Shown here one piece after another: positions 9,818-24,167 of a DNA stretch of 64,000 bases. The notes beneath the pieces were generated by a model, which saw only the letters and a program-made list of their open reading frames with translations, had not been told where the DNA came from and did not search any database. Numbering within the stretch: position 1 is the stretch's first letter; the number at the start of each line of letters is the position of its first letter. Source of the DNA: Martelella alba. GTDB lineage: Bacteria > Pseudomonadota > Gammaproteobacteria > Enterobacterales > Enterobacteriaceae. Location: NCBI RefSeq assembly GCF_005217455.1, contig NZ_SZPQ01000028.1, forward strand, positions 1 to 64,000, in the 5' to 3' direction. Both the position numbers and the translations under genes were made by a program.

Positions 9818-10438
9818 ATGTTGCGTAAACTGGACGCTTTGTTGAGTCAGGCCGGCATCATGCTGTCCGATCAGCAAAAAGGGCAATTGCTGCTTTATGT
9901 CCAATTGCTTGATAAATGGAATAAAGCTTACAACCTCACTTCAGTGCGCGATCCTGAACAAATGCTGGTAAGGCATATTCTGGACAGTATCGTGGTCAAT
10001 CCTTATCTGTCCGGGAAGCGGTTTATCGATGTGGGGACGGGTGCCGGCTTGCCGGGGATCCCTTTGGCTATTATCCGTCCAGATTCGCACTTTACCTTGT
10101 TGGACAGTCTGGGCAAACGTATCCGGTTTTTACGCCAGATACAGCACGAGCTGTCTTTGACCCATATCGAAATTGTTCAATGCCGTGTTGAGGAGTACGC
10201 CCCTTCCGTGCCTTACGATGGCGTTTTAAGCCGCGCGTTCGCGTCCGTTAACGATATGCTGTCTTGGTGTAAACATTTGGCGACGCCTGGCCTAGGTCGT
10301 TTCTATGCCTTGAAGGGCGCGGTTCCGGAGCCGGAATTGGCCGCGTTGGCAGGGCGGGTTGCCGTGGACGCCGTGATTAAGTTGCAGGTGCCGTCCCTAG
10401 CCGAGGAGCGGCACTTGATCATTCTTCGGCTTCAATAA
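9818..10438 (+). CDS. rsmG: 16S rRNA (guanine527-N7)-methyltransferase RsmG (GidB)
   Basis: SAM-dependent methyltransferase of 16S rRNA G527, 206 residues (E. coli 207). The SAM motif [13 protein letters not shown] begins at residue 71, with LLDSLGKR and the SRAFAS segment downstream as in the family. The ATG at 9818 follows a GAGGACGG ribosome site and gives the E. coli-like N-terminus. An upstream TTG at 9800 is in frame but would add six unconserved residues. Loss of this gene gives low-level streptomycin resistance in known bacteria. Confidence 0.97.
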   Translation: MLRKLDALLSQAGIMLSDQQKGQLLLYVQLLDKWNKAYNLTSVRDPEQMLVRHILDSIVVNPYLSGKRFIDVGTGAGLPGIPLAIIRPDSHFTLLDSLGKRIRFLRQIQHELSLTHIEIVQCRVEEYAPSVPYDGVLSRAFASVNDMLSWCKHLATPGLGRFYALKGAVPEPELAALAGRVAVDAVIKLQVPSLAEERHLIILRLQ

Positions 10439-10609
10439 AATTTGTTTTTTATCAATAAAAAGTTGAATAGTATGGATGCGAATTTTCTCTATGACACGGA
10501 AGGGTGAGAGTAAGACATTTCAAATACCATTCACTGATATTTCACATTTTCTTAGCATGTCCATGACCAATAATCTCGTTCATGAGCTAATAGTCACTAA
10601 GGAAAATAT

Positions 10610-10714
10610 ATGTGTCTAAAAATGTCTGCGATATTCCCGAAGTGGCGTGAAAAAATTTTCTTGCTGAATCGCACATTTGAGATGGACTTCGCCCATAAAG
10701 CCTGTTTTTTTTAG
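10610..10714 (+). CDS. Possible small protein upstream of atpI
   Basis: A 34-codon ORF (starts MCLKMSAIFPKW, ends in TAG) inside the rsmG-atpI gap. A good AAGGA ribosome site (10599-10603) lies 6 bases before the ATG. The peptide is basic and aromatic, with no recognisable domain. A palindrome AGATTTAAATCT (10713-10724) overlaps its stop. It could be an unannotated small protein, a leader peptide, or chance. No family is recognised. Confidence 0.25.
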   Translation: MCLKMSAIFPKWREKIFLLNRTFEMDFAHKACFF

Positions 10715-10955
10715 ATTTAAATCTAACTTACTGAAATTTTTCGTTTAATATCATCAATCTTTGTAAAAGACAGCCAACCTTTTTCAATGGGTTAGCGTGA
10801 AAATCGGGATTTAATGTGATCATGCGCACAGTTTGATATGTAATAATTGCTCAAGCACTCTCATGTTATGCATGGTATGATTCCCGCGTTTTGCTAAGAA
10901 AACGGGACGAAATGAAGGTATTTAATTTATTGTTCACCTTTACGCTACTTATGGA

Positions 10956-10983
10956 TTGAATTCATAGTATTGACCCGTATAAT
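10956..10983 (+). promoter_or_regulatory. Probable atp operon promoter
   Basis: TTGAAT (10956-10961) and TATAAT (10978-10983), 16 bases apart, 91 bases before the atpI start. This is the best sigma-70 match in the gap and lies where the E. coli atp promoter is placed. Confidence 0.6.
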
Positions 10984-11074
10984 TTGCACGTTTTTAGCTG
11001 CTTGACTCATGACGCTAAAGGCAGTTTTATACTCCTTCAGTTTGACCTGAGCGGGTGCGGAGAAAAGCAAAGTC

Positions 11075-12285
<1,211 letters not shown>

Positions 12286-12316
12286 TATTTTTACAATAAT
12301 GTTGCGTTTAAACTGA

Positions 12317-12588
<272 letters not shown>

Positions 12589-12637
12589 TGATTTTAGTAC
12601 AACATCATTCCGTTAACTTTATAAGAGGCATTGTGCT

Positions 12638-13108
12638 GTGAATCTTAACGCAACAATCCTCGGCCAGGCCATCGCGTTTGTCCTGTTTGTCCTGTTCTGC
12701 ATGAAATATATTTGGCCGCCGTTAATGGCTGCCATTGAGAAGCGTCAGAAAGAAATCGCTGACGGCCTCGCTTCTGCGGATCTTGCCAAGAAAGAAGTGG
12801 ACATCGCCCAGGCCAATGCGACCGAACACTTGAATAAGGCGCGAGCCGAAGCCCAGACCATTATTGAGCAAGCCAACAAGCGCAAGTCTCAGATTCTGGA
12901 TGAAGCAAAAGCGGAAGCTGAAGAAGAACGCAATAAAATCGTAGCGCAGGCGCAGGCTGAAATCGAAGCCGAAACCAAGCGTGCTCGCGAGGAGTTGCGC
13001 AAGCAAGTCGCGTTGCTGGCTTTGGCGGGTGCCGAGAAAATCATCGAACGTTCCGTGGATGAAGCCGCCAACAGCGATATCGTTGATAAACTGGTCGCTG
13101 AACTTTAG
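12638..13108 (+). CDS. atpF: F0F1 ATP synthase subunit b
   Basis: Peripheral stalk subunit, 156 residues as in E. coli. One N-terminal membrane helix (about residues 5-25) is followed by a long charged coiled coil (about 30-140). Translation starts at GTG (12638), as in E. coli atpF, preceded by TAAGAGG. The dimer links F0 to the delta subunit encoded next. Confidence 0.97.
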   Translation: MNLNATILGQAIAFVLFVLFCMKYIWPPLMAAIEKRQKEIADGLASADLAKKEVDIAQANATEHLNKARAEAQTIIEQANKRKSQILDEAKAEAEEERNKIVAQAQAEIEAETKRAREELRKQVALLALAGAEKIIERSVDEAANSDIVDKLVAEL

Positions 13109-13122
13109 GGAGGGAGGGGCCG

Positions 13123-13656
13123 ATGTCTGAATGGGTAACTGTAGCTCGCCCCTACGCCAAAGCGGCTTTTGACTATGCCGTTGAGCATCGGTGCGTCGAA
13201 CAATGGCAAAACATGCTGGCGTTTACCGCCGAAGTCAGCCGTAACGAACAAATGGCGCAATTGTTGTCCGGCGCCGTGGCTCCTGAAACATTGTCGGAAA
13301 CGTTTGTCGCCGTATGCGGCGATCAACTCGACCAGGCGGGTCAGAATCTGATCAGGGTCATGGCCGAAAACGGGCGTTTGGCGGGTTTGCCGGATGTGCT
13401 GGAACAGTTTGTTCATCTGCGTTCGGCGCAGGAATCGACTGCGGAAGTGGAGGTGGTTTCCGCCACTACGCTGAAAGACGAACAATTGGCGAAAATTTCC
13501 GCCGCGATGGAACAACGTCTGTCACGCAAAGTTAAGCTGAATTGCCAAATTGATAAGTCTGTGATTGCCGGCGTCATTATTCGTGCGGGCGATATGGTGA
13601 TAGACGGCAGCGTACGCGGTCGGATCGAACGCCTGGCAGACGTATTGCAGTCTTAA
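13123..13656 (+). CDS. atpH: F0F1 ATP synthase subunit delta
   Basis: Stalk subunit joining b2 to the alpha3beta3 head, 177 residues as in E. coli. Helical N-domain starts [13 protein letters not shown], and the C-terminal [15 protein letters not shown] segment is conserved. It starts 14 bases after atpF, behind a GGGAGGG ribosome site. Confidence 0.97.
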   Translation: MSEWVTVARPYAKAAFDYAVEHRCVEQWQNMLAFTAEVSRNEQMAQLLSGAVAPETLSETFVAVCGDQLDQAGQNLIRVMAENGRLAGLPDVLEQFVHLRSAQESTAEVEVVSATTLKDEQLAKISAAMEQRLSRKVKLNCQIDKSVIAGVIIRAGDMVIDGSVRGRIERLADVLQS

Positions 13657-13668
13657 GGGGACTGGAGC

Positions 13669-15210
13669 ATGCAACTGAATTCCACCGAAATCAGCGAACT
13701 GATCAAGCAGCGCATTGCTCAGTTCAATGTGGTGAGCGAAGCTCACAATGAAGGTACCATCGTTTCCGTGAGTGACGGGATTATCCGCATTCATGGTCTG
13801 GCCGAGGTCATGCAGGGCGAAATGATTTCTTTGCCCGGCAACCGTTACGCCATAGCCCTTAACCTGGAACGCGACTCGGTCGGCGCCGTGGTGATGGGCC
13901 CTTATGGCGATCTGGAAGAAGGCCATAAGGTTAAATGTACCGGCCGTATTCTCGAGGTGCCGGTAGGCCGCGGCTTGTTGGGCCGCGTGGTGAACACCCT
14001 GGGCGCGCCCATAGATGGCAAGGGTCCGGTGGAGCATGACGGTTTCTCGCCGGTCGAAGCTATCGCCCCAGGCGTTATCGAACGTCAGTCGGTCGATCAG
14101 CCGGTGCAGACCGGCTATAAGTCCGTCGACGCCATGATCCCCATCGGCCGCGGGCAACGTGAATTGATCATCGGCGACCGTCAGACCGGTAAATCCGCGC
14201 TGGCAATTGACGCCATCATCAATCAGCGCGATTCCGGCATCAAATGTATTTACGTCGCCATCGGCCAGAAAGCGTCTACCATCGCCAATGTGGTGCGTAA
14301 ACTGGAAGAACACGGCGCGCTGGCCAATACCATCGTCGTGGTGGCCACCGCATCCGAATCCGCCGCGCTACAATATCTTGCGCCTTATGCCGGTTGCGCC
14401 ATGGGCGAATACTTCCGCGACCGCGGCGAAGACGCGCTGATCATTTACGATGATTTGTCCAAACAGGCGGTCGCCTATCGGCAAATTTCGCTGCTGCTCC
14501 GTCGTCCGCCGGGACGTGAAGCTTATCCAGGGGACGTTTTCTACCTTCACTCCCGTTTGCTGGAACGGGCTTCCCGTGTCAACGCCGAATATGTCGAGGC
14601 GTTTACCAAGGGAGAAGTGAAAGGCCAAACCGGTTCACTGACGGCGCTGCCGATCATCGAAACCCAAGCGGGCGACGTATCCGCGTTCGTTCCGACCAAC
14701 GTGATCTCCATTACCGACGGTCAGATCTTCCTGGAAACGAACCTGTTTAATGCGGGTATCCGTCCGGCGGTCAACCCCGGTATTTCCGTTTCCCGTGTGG
14801 GCGGCGCCGCGCAGACGAAAGTCATGAAGAAGCTGTCCGGCGGTATCCGCACGGCATTGGCCCAGTACCGCGAGCTGGCCGCGTTCTCTCAGTTCGCTTC
14901 CGATTTGGATGAAGCGACTCGCAAGCAACTGAACCATGGACAGAAAGTCACGGAACTGTTGAAACAGAAACAGTACGCGCCCATGTCTGTGGCCCAGCAA
15001 TCGCTGGTGTTGTTCGCAGCGGAACGCGGCTATCTGGAAGACGTGACTTTGGCGAAAGTCGGTGATTTCGAAGCCACATTGTTGGCCTACGCCGAGCGCG
15101 AGCAAGGTGAACTATTGCAACAAATCAACCAGACCGGCGCGTACAACGATGATATCGAAGGCAAACTGAAAAGCCTGCTCGATAACTTCAAGGCGACCCA
15201 GACCTGGTAA
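13669..15210 (+). CDS. atpA: F0F1 ATP synthase subunit alpha
   Basis: Non-catalytic nucleotide-binding subunit of F1, 513 residues as in E. coli. The Walker A loop GDRQTGKS starts at residue 169, and the ATP synthase alpha/beta signature [13 protein letters not shown] is present. The C-terminal domain is complete. atpA starts 12 bases after atpH. The loop ends K-S rather than the K-T of E. coli, a conservative change. Confidence 0.98.
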   Translation: MQLNSTEISELIKQRIAQFNVVSEAHNEGTIVSVSDGIIRIHGLAEVMQGEMISLPGNRYAIALNLERDSVGAVVMGPYGDLEEGHKVKCTGRILEVPVGRGLLGRVVNTLGAPIDGKGPVEHDGFSPVEAIAPGVIERQSVDQPVQTGYKSVDAMIPIGRGQRELIIGDRQTGKSALAIDAIINQRDSGIKCIYVAIGQKASTIANVVRKLEEHGALANTIVVVATASESAALQYLAPYAGCAMGEYFRDRGEDALIIYDDLSKQAVAYRQISLLLRRPPGREAYPGDVFYLHSRLLERASRVNAEYVEAFTKGEVKGQTGSLTALPIIETQAGDVSAFVPTNVISITDGQIFLETNLFNAGIRPAVNPGISVSRVGGAAQTKVMKKLSGGIRTALAQYRELAAFSQFASDLDEATRKQLNHGQKVTELLKQKQYAPMSVAQQSLVLFAAERGYLEDVTLAKVGDFEATLLAYAEREQGELLQQINQTGAYNDDIEGKLKSLLDNFKATQTW

Positions 15211-15260
15211 TGCGATATGGCCTGTTCCGGCAGGCCATAATGCCATGAGGAGAAGCAAAG

Positions 15261-16127
15261 ATGGCCAGCGCGAAAGAGATACGAGGCAAGATCGCCAGCG
15301 TCCAGAACACGCAGAAGATCACGAAAGCGATGGAGATGGTGGCCGCTTCCAAAATGCGCAAGTCGCAAGAGCGCATGGCGGCCAGCCGTCCCTATGCGGA
15401 AACGATGCGTAATGTGATAGGTCATCTGGCGTTGGGGAATCTGGAATACAAGCATCCTTACCTGGAAGATCGCGACATCAAGCGCGTCGGGTATCTGGTG
15501 GTGTCCACCGACCGTGGCCTGGCTGGCGGCCTGAACATTAACCTGTTCAAGAAAGTGCTGGCGGACATGAAGGACTGGAGGGAAAAAGGCGTTGAGGCGG
15601 AGTTGGCGTTGATCGGCTCCAAAGGGGTGTCTTTTTTCAATACCATCGGTTGTAAAGTGGTTGCCCAGGTCACTGGCATGGGGGATAACCCCACGCTGTC
15701 GGAACTGATCGGTCCGGTAAAAGTCATGCTGCAAGCTTATGACGAAGGCCGCTTGGATAAGCTCTATATCGTCAGCAATAAATTCGTTAATACCATGTCC
15801 CAGGTACCGCAACTTTTACAGATTTTACCGCTGCCGCCTGCGGAAGACGATGAAAATCTTAAGAAAAAAACCTGGGATTATCTGTATGAACCTGATCCTA
15901 AGTCGCTGCTGGACACATTGTTGCGTCGTTATGTGGAGTCGCAGGTTTATCAGGGCGTTGTCGAAAATCTGGCCAGTGAACAGGCCGCGCGCATGGTAGC
16001 GATGAAGGCCGCAACGGAAAACGGTGGCAACCTGATCAAAGAGTTGCAGCTTGTTTACAACAAGGCCCGTCAATTCAGCATTACTCAGGAAATCACCGAA
16101 ATCGTTTCGGGAGCCGCCGCGGTTTAG
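15261..16127 (+). CDS. atpG: F0F1 ATP synthase subunit gamma
   Basis: Central rotor shaft of F1, 288 residues (E. coli 287). N-terminal helix [20 protein letters not shown] and C-terminal helix ending [13 protein letters not shown] form the antiparallel coiled coil that turns in the alpha3beta3 ring. A GAGGAG ribosome site precedes the ATG. Confidence 0.97.
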   Translation: MASAKEIRGKIASVQNTQKITKAMEMVAASKMRKSQERMAASRPYAETMRNVIGHLALGNLEYKHPYLEDRDIKRVGYLVVSTDRGLAGGLNINLFKKVLADMKDWREKGVEAELALIGSKGVSFFNTIGCKVVAQVTGMGDNPTLSELIGPVKVMLQAYDEGRLDKLYIVSNKFVNTMSQVPQLLQILPLPPAEDDENLKKKTWDYLYEPDPKSLLDTLLRRYVESQVYQGVVENLASEQAARMVAMKAATENGGNLIKELQLVYNKARQFSITQEITEIVSGAAAV

Positions 16128-16133
16128 GTTTAG

Positions 16134-17543
<1,410 letters not shown>

Positions 17544-17563
17544 CGCCGCGAGAGGAGGGTGAC

Positions 17564-17986
17564 ATGGCTGCACATACTTACCATCTGGACGTCGTCAGCG
17601 CGGAACAGAAAATGTTTTCCGGGTTGGTACAGAAAATCCAGGTGACGGGAAGCGAGGGCGAGCTGGGTATCTACCCCGGTCACGCGCCGCTGCTCACTGC
17701 CATCAAGCCCGGTATGGTGCGTATCGTTAAAGAGCACAACGAGGAAGAGTATATCTACCTTTCCGGCGGCGTGCTCGAGGTGCAACCCTCCGTTGTTACC
17801 GTGTTGGCCGATACCGCCATTAGAGGCAAGGACCTTGATGAAGCGCGCGCCATGGAGTCCAAACGCATGGCGGAAGAGCATATCAATAATTCCCACGGTG
17901 ATGTGGATTATGCTCAGGCTTCAGCGGAACTGTCCCGGGCTATCGCTAAACTGCGGGTTATTGAGCTGACTAAAAAGGCAATGTAA
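17564..17986 (+). CDS. atpC: F0F1 ATP synthase subunit epsilon
   Basis: Rotor subunit and inhibitor of ATP hydrolysis, 140 residues (E. coli 139). N-terminal beta-sandwich (about 1-85, with [19 protein letters not shown]) and C-terminal helical hairpin (about 90-140). Last gene of the atp operon, 20 bases after atpD and followed by a strong terminator. Confidence 0.97.
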   Translation: MAAHTYHLDVVSAEQKMFSGLVQKIQVTGSEGELGIYPGHAPLLTAIKPGMVRIVKEHNEEEYIYLSGGVLEVQPSVVTVLADTAIRGKDLDEARAMESKRMAEEHINNSHGDVDYAQASAELSRAIAKLRVIELTKKAM

Positions 17987-18006
17987 TCAGCAGATTATTA
18001 ATATTG

Positions 18007-18037
18007 AAAAACCGGTCATGTCGACCGGTTTTTTTTT
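18007..18037 (+). terminator. Rho-independent terminator of the atp operon
   Basis: Stem AAAAACCGGTC / GACCGGTTTTT with a 5-base loop, followed by a T-run, 20 bases after the atpC stop. Confidence 0.9.
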
Positions 18038-18471
18038 GGGGAAATTCGCATATTTATAAATTATAATTACTTGTAAAATAAATTATACACTTAAGAAGAT
18101 CCTTTCCCGTAGTACAGGCAAATACCATCACACTCTCGTTGTGAGAATTCGGATCATCACCGCACTCGTTAGGTAATTCACCATTCCATGACAAATACAA
18201 TCGATAATGCCCTGAGAAATCCCGCCCTTATTTTTTGCCTAAAAAAAAGTCTGCCCATTTCCAGGGCTTTACCAGGCCATTTTGACCGGATTTCCGCGCC
18301 TTAATCCCCCGCAGGTCGCCATCAATTGCCCATTCCATCAGGTTCGGGGTACTATTTTGATCGGGCCGGGTATTTCGCGACCATAAAGCATTTTTCGGAC
18401 CAAAATATGTAGTAATCCCGCTTATGAACGGGTTTACTTTCCACTATTGAACGTGATTCATCAGGATGGTT
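18038..18471. other. atpC-glmU intergenic region
   Basis: About 430 bases with no convincing ORF. The first part is AT-rich. It presumably contains the glmU promoter, but no clear sigma-70 pair or hairpin stands out. Confidence 0.45.
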
Positions 18472-19857
18472 ATGTCGAATCGAGCAATGAGCGTGGTCAT
18501 ACTTGCCGCGGGCAAAGGCACCCGCATGTATTCCGATTTGCCCAAAGTCCTGCATCCGCTGGCGGGCAAACCGCTGGTAAGCCATGTCATCGACGCTGTC
18601 AAAGGTTTGGATGCCGAACGTATACACCTGGTTTTCGGTCATGGCGGCGAGCTATTACGGGAACGGCTTGCGGGCAGCGATACCCGGCTGAGTTGGGTGT
18701 TGCAATCAGAACAACGGGGCACGGGACATGCGGTGCAACAAGCCGCGCCATTTTTGCTTGATGATCAGGATGTGCTGATTCTGTATGGCGATGTGCCGCT
18801 AATTACGCCGGATACCCTTAAACGCCTGCTGGCGGCGAAACCGGCCGGCGGCATCGGCCTGCTGACCATCACGCTGGACGATCCCACCGGTTACGGGCGG
18901 ATTGTCCGGGAAAATGGCCGGGTCACCCGGATTATCGAGCAAAAGGACGCCAGCGAAGCCCAGCGTCGGATTAACGAAATCAATACCGGTATTCTGGTGG
19001 CCGGCGGCGGCGATTTGAAGCGCTGGCTGGCTAAGCTGAACAATAACAATGTTCAGGGGGAATATTATCTGACCGACATTATCGCCATGGCCGCCGACGA
19101 AGGACGATGGATTGAAACCGTGCAGCCCGGTTATGCCTGGGAAGTGGATGGCATAAACAACCGTCTGCAATTGGCAACGCTGGAACGGATTTATCAACGG
19201 CAGCAGGCGGAAAAGCTGCTGTTGGCGGGCGTGATGTTAACGGATCCGGCGCGCTTTGATCTGCGCGGCGAACTGATCTGTGGCAGTGATGTCCTTATTG
19301 ATACCAATGTGATTATCGAAGGGCGGGTCAGTTTGGGCAAAAACGTCAGCATAGGTACCGGCTGCGTGCTGAAGGATTGTGATATTGGCGAAAACGTCGT
19401 GATAAGCCCTTATACGGTTATCGAAAACGCGGTTTTGCGCGCCGACAGCACCGTTGGGCCTTTCGCCCGTTTACGCCCCGGCGCGGAGCTGGATGAAGGC
19501 GCCCATGTCGGCAATTTTGTTGAAATGAAGAAAGCCCGGCTGGGCAAGGGATCCAAAGCCGGTCATCTGAGCTATCTCGGTGATGCGGATATCGGCGCCG
19601 GCGTGAATATCGGCGCTGGCACCATTACCTGTAACTACGATGGCGCCAACAAACACCGAACCGTGATTGGCGATGATGTGTTCGTCGGTTCCGACACGCA
19701 ATTGGTCGCCCCGGTTAACGTGGCCCGTGGGGCGACCATCGGCGCCGGCACGACGGTGACCCGTGATGTGGCGGAGAACGAATTGGTGTTGAGCCGGGTG
19801 CGGCAAACCCATATTGACGGTTGGCAACGGCCGGTGAAAAAAAAGCGTACTGAATAA
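18472..19857 (+). CDS. glmU: Bifunctional GlcN-1-P acetyltransferase / GlcNAc-1-P uridyltransferase GlmU
   Basis: Makes UDP-GlcNAc for peptidoglycan and lipopolysaccharide from GlcN-1-P, acetyl-CoA and UTP. 461 residues (E. coli 456). The N-terminal pyrophosphorylase has [15 protein letters not shown] at residues 11-25. The C-terminal left-handed beta-helix acetyltransferase has [12 protein letters not shown] and [13 protein letters not shown]. The ATG at 18472 is better spaced from the CAGG ribosome site than the one at 18466. The downstream ATG at 18487 is also possible. glmS follows 190 bases later, so a shared transcript is likely, as in E. coli. Confidence 0.97.
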   Translation: MSNRAMSVVILAAGKGTRMYSDLPKVLHPLAGKPLVSHVIDAVKGLDAERIHLVFGHGGELLRERLAGSDTRLSWVLQSEQRGTGHAVQQAAPFLLDDQDVLILYGDVPLITPDTLKRLLAAKPAGGIGLLTITLDDPTGYGRIVRENGRVTRIIEQKDASEAQRRINEINTGILVAGGGDLKRWLAKLNNNNVQGEYYLTDIIAMAADEGRWIETVQPGYAWEVDGINNRLQLATLERIYQRQQAEKLLLAGVMLTDPARFDLRGELICGSDVLIDTNVIIEGRVSLGKNVSIGTGCVLKDCDIGENVVISPYTVIENAVLRADSTVGPFARLRPGAELDEGAHVGNFVEMKKARLGKGSKAGHLSYLGDADIGAGVNIGAGTITCNYDGANKHRTVIGDDVFVGSDTQLVAPVNVARGATIGAGTTVTRDVAENELVLSRVRQTHIDGWQRPVKKKRTE

Positions 19858-20047
19858 TTATACCCCCATTCTACAGGCTCGGGGAAAACCGGAAAAACCG
19901 GTATTAATAGCCTATTCCGGTAGGCTGGACGTCGGATCAAGGCATCGACATGGCATGATTACACTGAGTGCTTCAAATCGCGGCAAAACCATTGTGGCGC
20001 GTTTTGAGAAATGATGAGTATGAAGCCGTTCATTCAGGATAATAAAG

Positions 20048-21880
20048 ATGTGCGGAATAGTGGGTGCGGTCGCTCAACGCGATATCGCCGAAATATTGTT
20101 AGAAGGGTTACGCCGGCTCGAATACCGCGGATATGATTCCGCTGGACTGGCTGTGGTGGATAATGAAGGACATTTGCAGCGCCTGCGCAGGGTAGGTAAG
20201 GTCGCCGCCCTGACAAGGGCGGTCGAAGCGTCGCCGTTGCCCGGCGGCACGGGGATAGCCCATACCCGTTGGGCCACACATGGCGAACCCTCTGAAGCCA
20301 ATGCGCATCCCCATGTCTCGGGCCATATTGTGGTGGTGCATAACGGTATTATTGAAAATCATGAAATCCTGCGCGATGAATTGATTGAACAAGGCTATCG
20401 CTTTGTCTCCGAAACCGATACCGAAGTCATTGCCCATATGGTGGATTGGGAGCAGCGCCAACGGGGCGGTACTCTGGCCGAGGTGGTTTTGCGGGTGATT
20501 CCCCGCCTGCGCGGCGCCTACGGTACCGTGATTCTGGATGCCAAGAACCCGGATGTGCTGGTGGCCGCCCGTTCGGGAAGTCCGCTGGTCATTGGCCGGG
20601 GCGTGGGTGAAAACTTCCTGGCGTCCGACCAATTGGCATTATTGCCCGTCACTCGCCGGTTTATCTTCCTTGAGGAAGGCGATATCGCCGAAATTACCCG
20701 CCGTACCGTCAGCATTTGGGATAGCCGCGGTAATCCAGTGGAACGGCCGGAAGTCGAGTCGCAGGTAAAATATGATGCCGGCGATAAAGGCATTTACCGG
20801 CACTATATGCAAAAAGAGATTTTTGAACAGCCGCAAGCGGTCAAGAATGCACTGGAAGGCCGTTTCAGCCATGGGGAAATTTTGTTGCCGGAATTGGGGG
20901 AGGCAGGCGACAGCCTGCTGTCCCAGGTGCAAAATATTCTGATTATCGCCTGCGGCACCTCATTTCATTCCGCCATGGTGGCGCGTTACTGGTTTGAGGC
21001 CTTGGCCGGTATCCCCTGCGATGTGGAAATCGCATCGGAGTTTCGTTACCGCAAATCCGCCGTTCGGCCCGGCAGCTTGATCATCACCCTTTCGCAATCG
21101 GGCGAAACCGCCGATACATTGGCGGCGTTGCGCCTGACTAAAAATCTCGGTTATCTGGGGTCTCTGGCCATTTGCAATGTGCCGGGCAGTTCTCTGGTAC
21201 GGGAATCGGATACGGCATTGATGACTAAGGCCGGCACTGAAATCGGTGTGGCCTCCACCAAGGCTTTTACTACTCAGTTAACGGTATTGCTGATGCTGGT
21301 GGCCAAAATTGGCCGTCTGCAAGATATGGAGCAGCGTGTCGAACAAGGCATTGTACATGCCCTGCAATCATTGCCGGCGCGAATCGAACAGATGCTGGCG
21401 CTGGATAAGGCTATTGAGAGCCTGGCGGAAGGTTTTGCCGAAAAACAGCATGCCTTGTTCCTCGGTCGGGGAGAGTTGTACCCCATCGCCATGGAAGGGG
21501 CGCTCAAGCTGAAAGAAATTTCCTATATTCATGCCGAAGCTTATGCGGCGGGGGAATTGAAACACGGGCCGCTGGCGCTTATCGACAGCGAAATGCCGGT
21601 TGTCGTTGTTGCGCCGAACAATGAATTGCTGGAAAAACTGAAATCCAATATCGAAGAGGTTCGCGCCAGGGGCGGCTTATTATATGTCTTCGCCGATCAG
21701 GACGCCGGTTTTGTCGATGACGACACGATGAAAATCATTCCGTTACCGCATGTGGAAGATATCGTCGCGCCGATTTATTATTGCTTACCATTGCAATTAT
21801 TAGCTTATCATGTAGCCTTAATAAAGGGTACTGACGTGGATCAGCCGCGTAATTTGGCGAAATCCGTCACTGTCGAATGA
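20048..21880 (+). CDS. glmS: Glutamine-fructose-6-phosphate aminotransferase GlmS
   Basis: Makes GlcN-6-P from fructose-6-P and glutamine, the first committed step to UDP-GlcNAc. 610 residues (E. coli 609). The N-terminal glutaminase has the catalytic Cys directly after Met ([12 protein letters not shown]). Two SIS sugar-isomerase domains follow ([13 protein letters not shown] in the first), and the conserved C-terminus ends LAKSVTVE. In E. coli the message is activated by the small RNA GlmZ. The 190-base region before the start could hold such a site, but I cannot identify one. Confidence 0.98.
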   Translation: MCGIVGAVAQRDIAEILLEGLRRLEYRGYDSAGLAVVDNEGHLQRLRRVGKVAALTRAVEASPLPGGTGIAHTRWATHGEPSEANAHPHVSGHIVVVHNGIIENHEILRDELIEQGYRFVSETDTEVIAHMVDWEQRQRGGTLAEVVLRVIPRLRGAYGTVILDAKNPDVLVAARSGSPLVIGRGVGENFLASDQLALLPVTRRFIFLEEGDIAEITRRTVSIWDSRGNPVERPEVESQVKYDAGDKGIYRHYMQKEIFEQPQAVKNALEGRFSHGEILLPELGEAGDSLLSQVQNILIIACGTSFHSAMVARYWFEALAGIPCDVEIASEFRYRKSAVRPGSLIITLSQSGETADTLAALRLTKNLGYLGSLAICNVPGSSLVRESDTALMTKAGTEIGVASTKAFTTQLTVLLMLVAKIGRLQDMEQRVEQGIVHALQSLPARIEQMLALDKAIESLAEGFAEKQHALFLGRGELYPIAMEGALKLKEISYIHAEAYAAGELKHGPLALIDSEMPVVVVAPNNELLEKLKSNIEEVRARGGLLYVFADQDAGFVDDDTMKIIPLPHVEDIVAPIYYCLPLQLLAYHVALIKGTDVDQPRNLAKSVTVE

Positions 21881-21909
21881 GTTCAGTCGCCTTTAGGATG
21901 AGTCTCTCT

Positions 21910-21934
21910 ATGGCCCTCGTGCAGGGCCATTTTC
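21910..21934 (+). terminator. Terminator after glmS
   Basis: Stem ATGGCCCT / AGGGCCAT with a 5-base loop, then TTTTC. It lies 30 bases after the glmS stop and 20 bases before the pstS Pho boxes. Confidence 0.75.
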
Positions 21935-21954
21935 GCGGTCTTCCCTTGGGTTCT

Positions 21955-22010
21955 TTGTCATAAAAACGTCACATTACTGACATGTCGCTGTCACCTGTTT
22001 GTCCTATTTT
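21955..22010 (+). promoter_or_regulatory. Tandem Pho boxes and pstS promoter
   Basis: Four PhoB heptamers at exact 11-base steps: TTGTCAT (21955), ACGTCAC (21966), CTGACAT (21977) and CTGTCAC (21988). A TATTTT -10 (22005-22010) lies 10 bases after the last one. The layout is that of the E. coli pstS promoter, so induction by phosphate starvation through PhoBR is strongly supported. Confidence 0.92.
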
Positions 22011-22078
22011 CCTTCCTGCAGCTCTATAATGAAGAAAATCGGCCATTGGCCATTTTTGAATATCCCACAGGAGGGATT

Positions 22079-23125
22079 ATGAAACTGATGCACACCGCTG
22101 TTACCAGTCTTGTTGCAGCAACTTTCGCCATGGCGAGTTTCACCGCCTCTGCTGTCAGCGTGACCGGTGCCGGCGGCACATTCCCCGCCCCTGTCTACGC
22201 CAAATGGGCTGATACCTATCAAAAAGAAACCGGCAACCAGGTTAACTATCAAGGTATCGGTTCTTCGGGCGGCATTAAGCAGATTGAAGCGAATACCGTG
22301 GATTTCGGGGCTTCCGATGCGCCGCTGAAAGACGCTGACCTTAAACAAAACGGCCTTTTTCAGTTTCCCACCGTGATTGGCGGCGTGGTAATGGCGGTTA
22401 ATTTGCCCGGCATCAAATCCGGTCAGCTAACGCTTGACGGCCACACGTTGGGTGAGATTTATCTGGGTAATATCAAGAAATGGAATGACCCGGCCATCAC
22501 CAAGTTGAATCCTGGGGTGAAATTGCCGAATCAAAGCATTGCCGTGGTTCGCCGCGCCGACGGTTCGGGTACCTCTTTTGTCTTCACCAGCTACCTGTCC
22601 AAAGTGAATGCCGGTTGGAAGGAAAAAGTCGGCGCCGGCACAACGGTTAACTGGCCGGTCGGCCTGGGCGGTAAAGGCAATGATGGCGTGGCCGCTTTCG
22701 TACAGCGTCTGCCTGGCGCCATCGGCTATGTTGAATACGCCTATGCCAAACAGAATAACCTGCCTTATACCAAGCTGATTTCCGCTGACGGCAAACCGGT
22801 GGAACCGAACCAGACCAATTTCAGCAATGCCGCCAAAGGCGCCAACTGGCAGGAATCGTTCGCGCAGGATCTGACCAACCAGAAGGGTGATAACGTTTGG
22901 CCGATTACCTCCACAACGTTTATCATGTTGCACACCGTACAGACCAAGCCGGAACAAGCCAAAGCCGTATTCAAGTTTTTCGACTGGGCTTATAACAAAG
23001 GGGGTAGCGAGGCAACTGCTCTTGATTACGCCACTCTGCCTGCGTCAGTGGTTGAGCAGATCCGCGCGGCCTGGAAAGCCAATATCAAAGACAGTAACGG
23101 TCACGCGCTTTACCCTGTAAAATAA
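22079..23125 (+). CDS. pstS: Phosphate ABC transporter periplasmic binding protein PstS
   Basis: High-affinity phosphate receptor, 348 residues (E. coli 346). Signal peptide residues 1-25, with a likely cut after TASA. The phosphate-contacting motifs [18 protein letters not shown] and [12 protein letters not shown] are conserved. The ATG at 22079 follows AGGAGGG and gives a proper signal peptide, so the in-frame ATG at 22046 is rejected. First gene of pstSCAB-phoU. Confidence 0.97.
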   Translation: MKLMHTAVTSLVAATFAMASFTASAVSVTGAGGTFPAPVYAKWADTYQKETGNQVNYQGIGSSGGIKQIEANTVDFGASDAPLKDADLKQNGLFQFPTVIGGVVMAVNLPGIKSGQLTLDGHTLGEIYLGNIKKWNDPAITKLNPGVKLPNQSIAVVRRADGSGTSFVFTSYLSKVNAGWKEKVGAGTTVNWPVGLGGKGNDGVAAFVQRLPGAIGYVEYAYAKQNNLPYTKLISADGKPVEPNQTNFSNAAKGANWQESFAQDLTNQKGDNVWPITSTTFIMLHTVQTKPEQAKAVFKFFDWAYNKGGSEATALDYATLPASVVEQIRAAWKANIKDSNGHALYPVK

Positions 23126-23159
23126 GTCATAATAATGTGCTAAGTCTGTTGTGTTTCGT

Positions 23160-23180
23160 CCCTTCCCGTTCCGGGAAGGG
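23160..23180 (+). terminator. pstS-pstC intergenic hairpin
   Basis: Perfect 9-base stem CCCTTCCCG / CGGGAAGGG with a TTC loop and no T-run, between pstS and pstC. It probably stabilises the abundant pstS message or partly attenuates downstream transcription rather than ending it. Confidence 0.65.
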
Positions 23181-23207
23181 ATAACGAACCCACTAAAAGA
23201 GTATTCT

Positions 23208-24167
23208 ATGGCTGTTAATAAGCCGGCACAACATGCCCCCGGTAAACAAGGCGACTTGATTTTTGGATCACTGGTCAGACTTGCCGCCCTCATCACGCTG
23301 TTAATGTTGGGCGGCATTATCGTCTCTTTGATCTTCGCATCCATGCCAAGTATCGAGAAATTCGGCTTTTCGTTTCTCTGGACCAAGGAATGGGACCCGC
23401 CCGGCGAACAGTTTGGCGCTCTGGTGCCTATTTACGGTACATTGATGACCTCGCTTATCGCGCTGATCATAGCGGTGCCGGTCAGTTTCGGTATAGCTTT
23501 GTTCCTGACCGAGCTGGCGCCTAACTGGCTGAAACGGCCGCTGGGGGTGGCAATCGAATTGTTGGCCGCTATTCCCAGTATTGTTTACGGCATGTGGGGG
23601 CTGTTTGTCTTTGCTCCGCTCTTCGCCACATATTTTCAACAACCGCTGGGCGATGTGCTTTCGGCGGTTCCTTTTGTCGGCATGTTTTTCGAAGGACCGG
23701 CTTTCGGTATCGGTATCCTGGCCGCCGGCGTGATACTGGCCATTATGATTATCCCCTATATTTCCGCCGTCATGCGGGATGTGTTCGAACAAACGCCGGT
23801 GATGATGAAGGAATCGGCCTATGGGATCGGTTGTACCACTTGGGAGGTGATTTGGCACATCGTTCTGCCTTTCACCAAGAATGGCGTTATCGGCGGCGTC
23901 ATGTTGGGGTTGGGGCGGGCGCTGGGCGAAACCATGGCGGTAACCTTTATCATCGGCAATACCAACCAGTTGACCAGCCTCTCGCTGTTTATGCCCGGTA
24001 ACAGCATTACCTCGGCGCTGGCGAACGAATTCGCCGAGGCTTCGGCGGGGTTGCATACCGCCGCCCTGATGGAATTGGGCCTGATTCTGTTTGTGATAAC
24101 CTTTATAGTGCTGGCCTGCTCCAAGTACATGATTATGCGTTTAGCCAAAAATGAGGGGGCGAAATAA
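23208..24167 (+). CDS. pstC: Phosphate ABC transporter permease PstC
   Basis: Inner-membrane channel subunit, 319 residues as in E. coli, six membrane segments. The ABC-interacting EAA-type loop is near [20 protein letters not shown] (about residues 203-222). The ATG at 23208 gives the E. coli length. An upstream in-frame ATG would put the intergenic hairpin inside the gene. The last base overlaps the first of pstA. Confidence 0.96.
   Translation: MAVNKPAQHAPGKQGDLIFGSLVRLAALITLLMLGGIIVSLIFASMPSIEKFGFSFLWTKEWDPPGEQFGALVPIYGTLMTSLIALIIAVPVSFGIALFLTELAPNWLKRPLGVAIELLAAIPSIVYGMWGLFVFAPLFATYFQQPLGDVLSAVPFVGMFFEGPAFGIGILAAGVILAIMIIPYISAVMRDVFEQTPVMMKESAYGIGCTTWEVIWHIVLPFTKNGVIGGVMLGLGRALGETMAVTFIIGNTNQLTSLSLFMPGNSITSALANEFAEASAGLHTAALMELGLILFVITFIVLACSKYMIMRLAKNEGAK

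Larger units (their letters stand above)
10439..11074. other. Long rsmG-atpI intergenic region
   Basis: About 640 AT-rich bases separate rsmG from the atp operon. A gap of similar size exists in E. coli. It holds the atpI promoter near its right end and one possible 34-codon ORF. I see no strong terminator after rsmG, only A/T-runs at 10436-10461, and no other structure that I can assign. Confidence 0.5.

Noticed and set aside
13522-14313. 263-codon minus-strand ORF opposite atpH/atpA
   Set aside because: His/Asp/Gln-rich shadow of the atpA codons, inside an essential operon, with no ribosome site.
23301-24056. 251-codon minus-strand ORF opposite pstC
   Set aside because: Shadow of pstC codons, Gln/Arg/His-rich, with no family resemblance.
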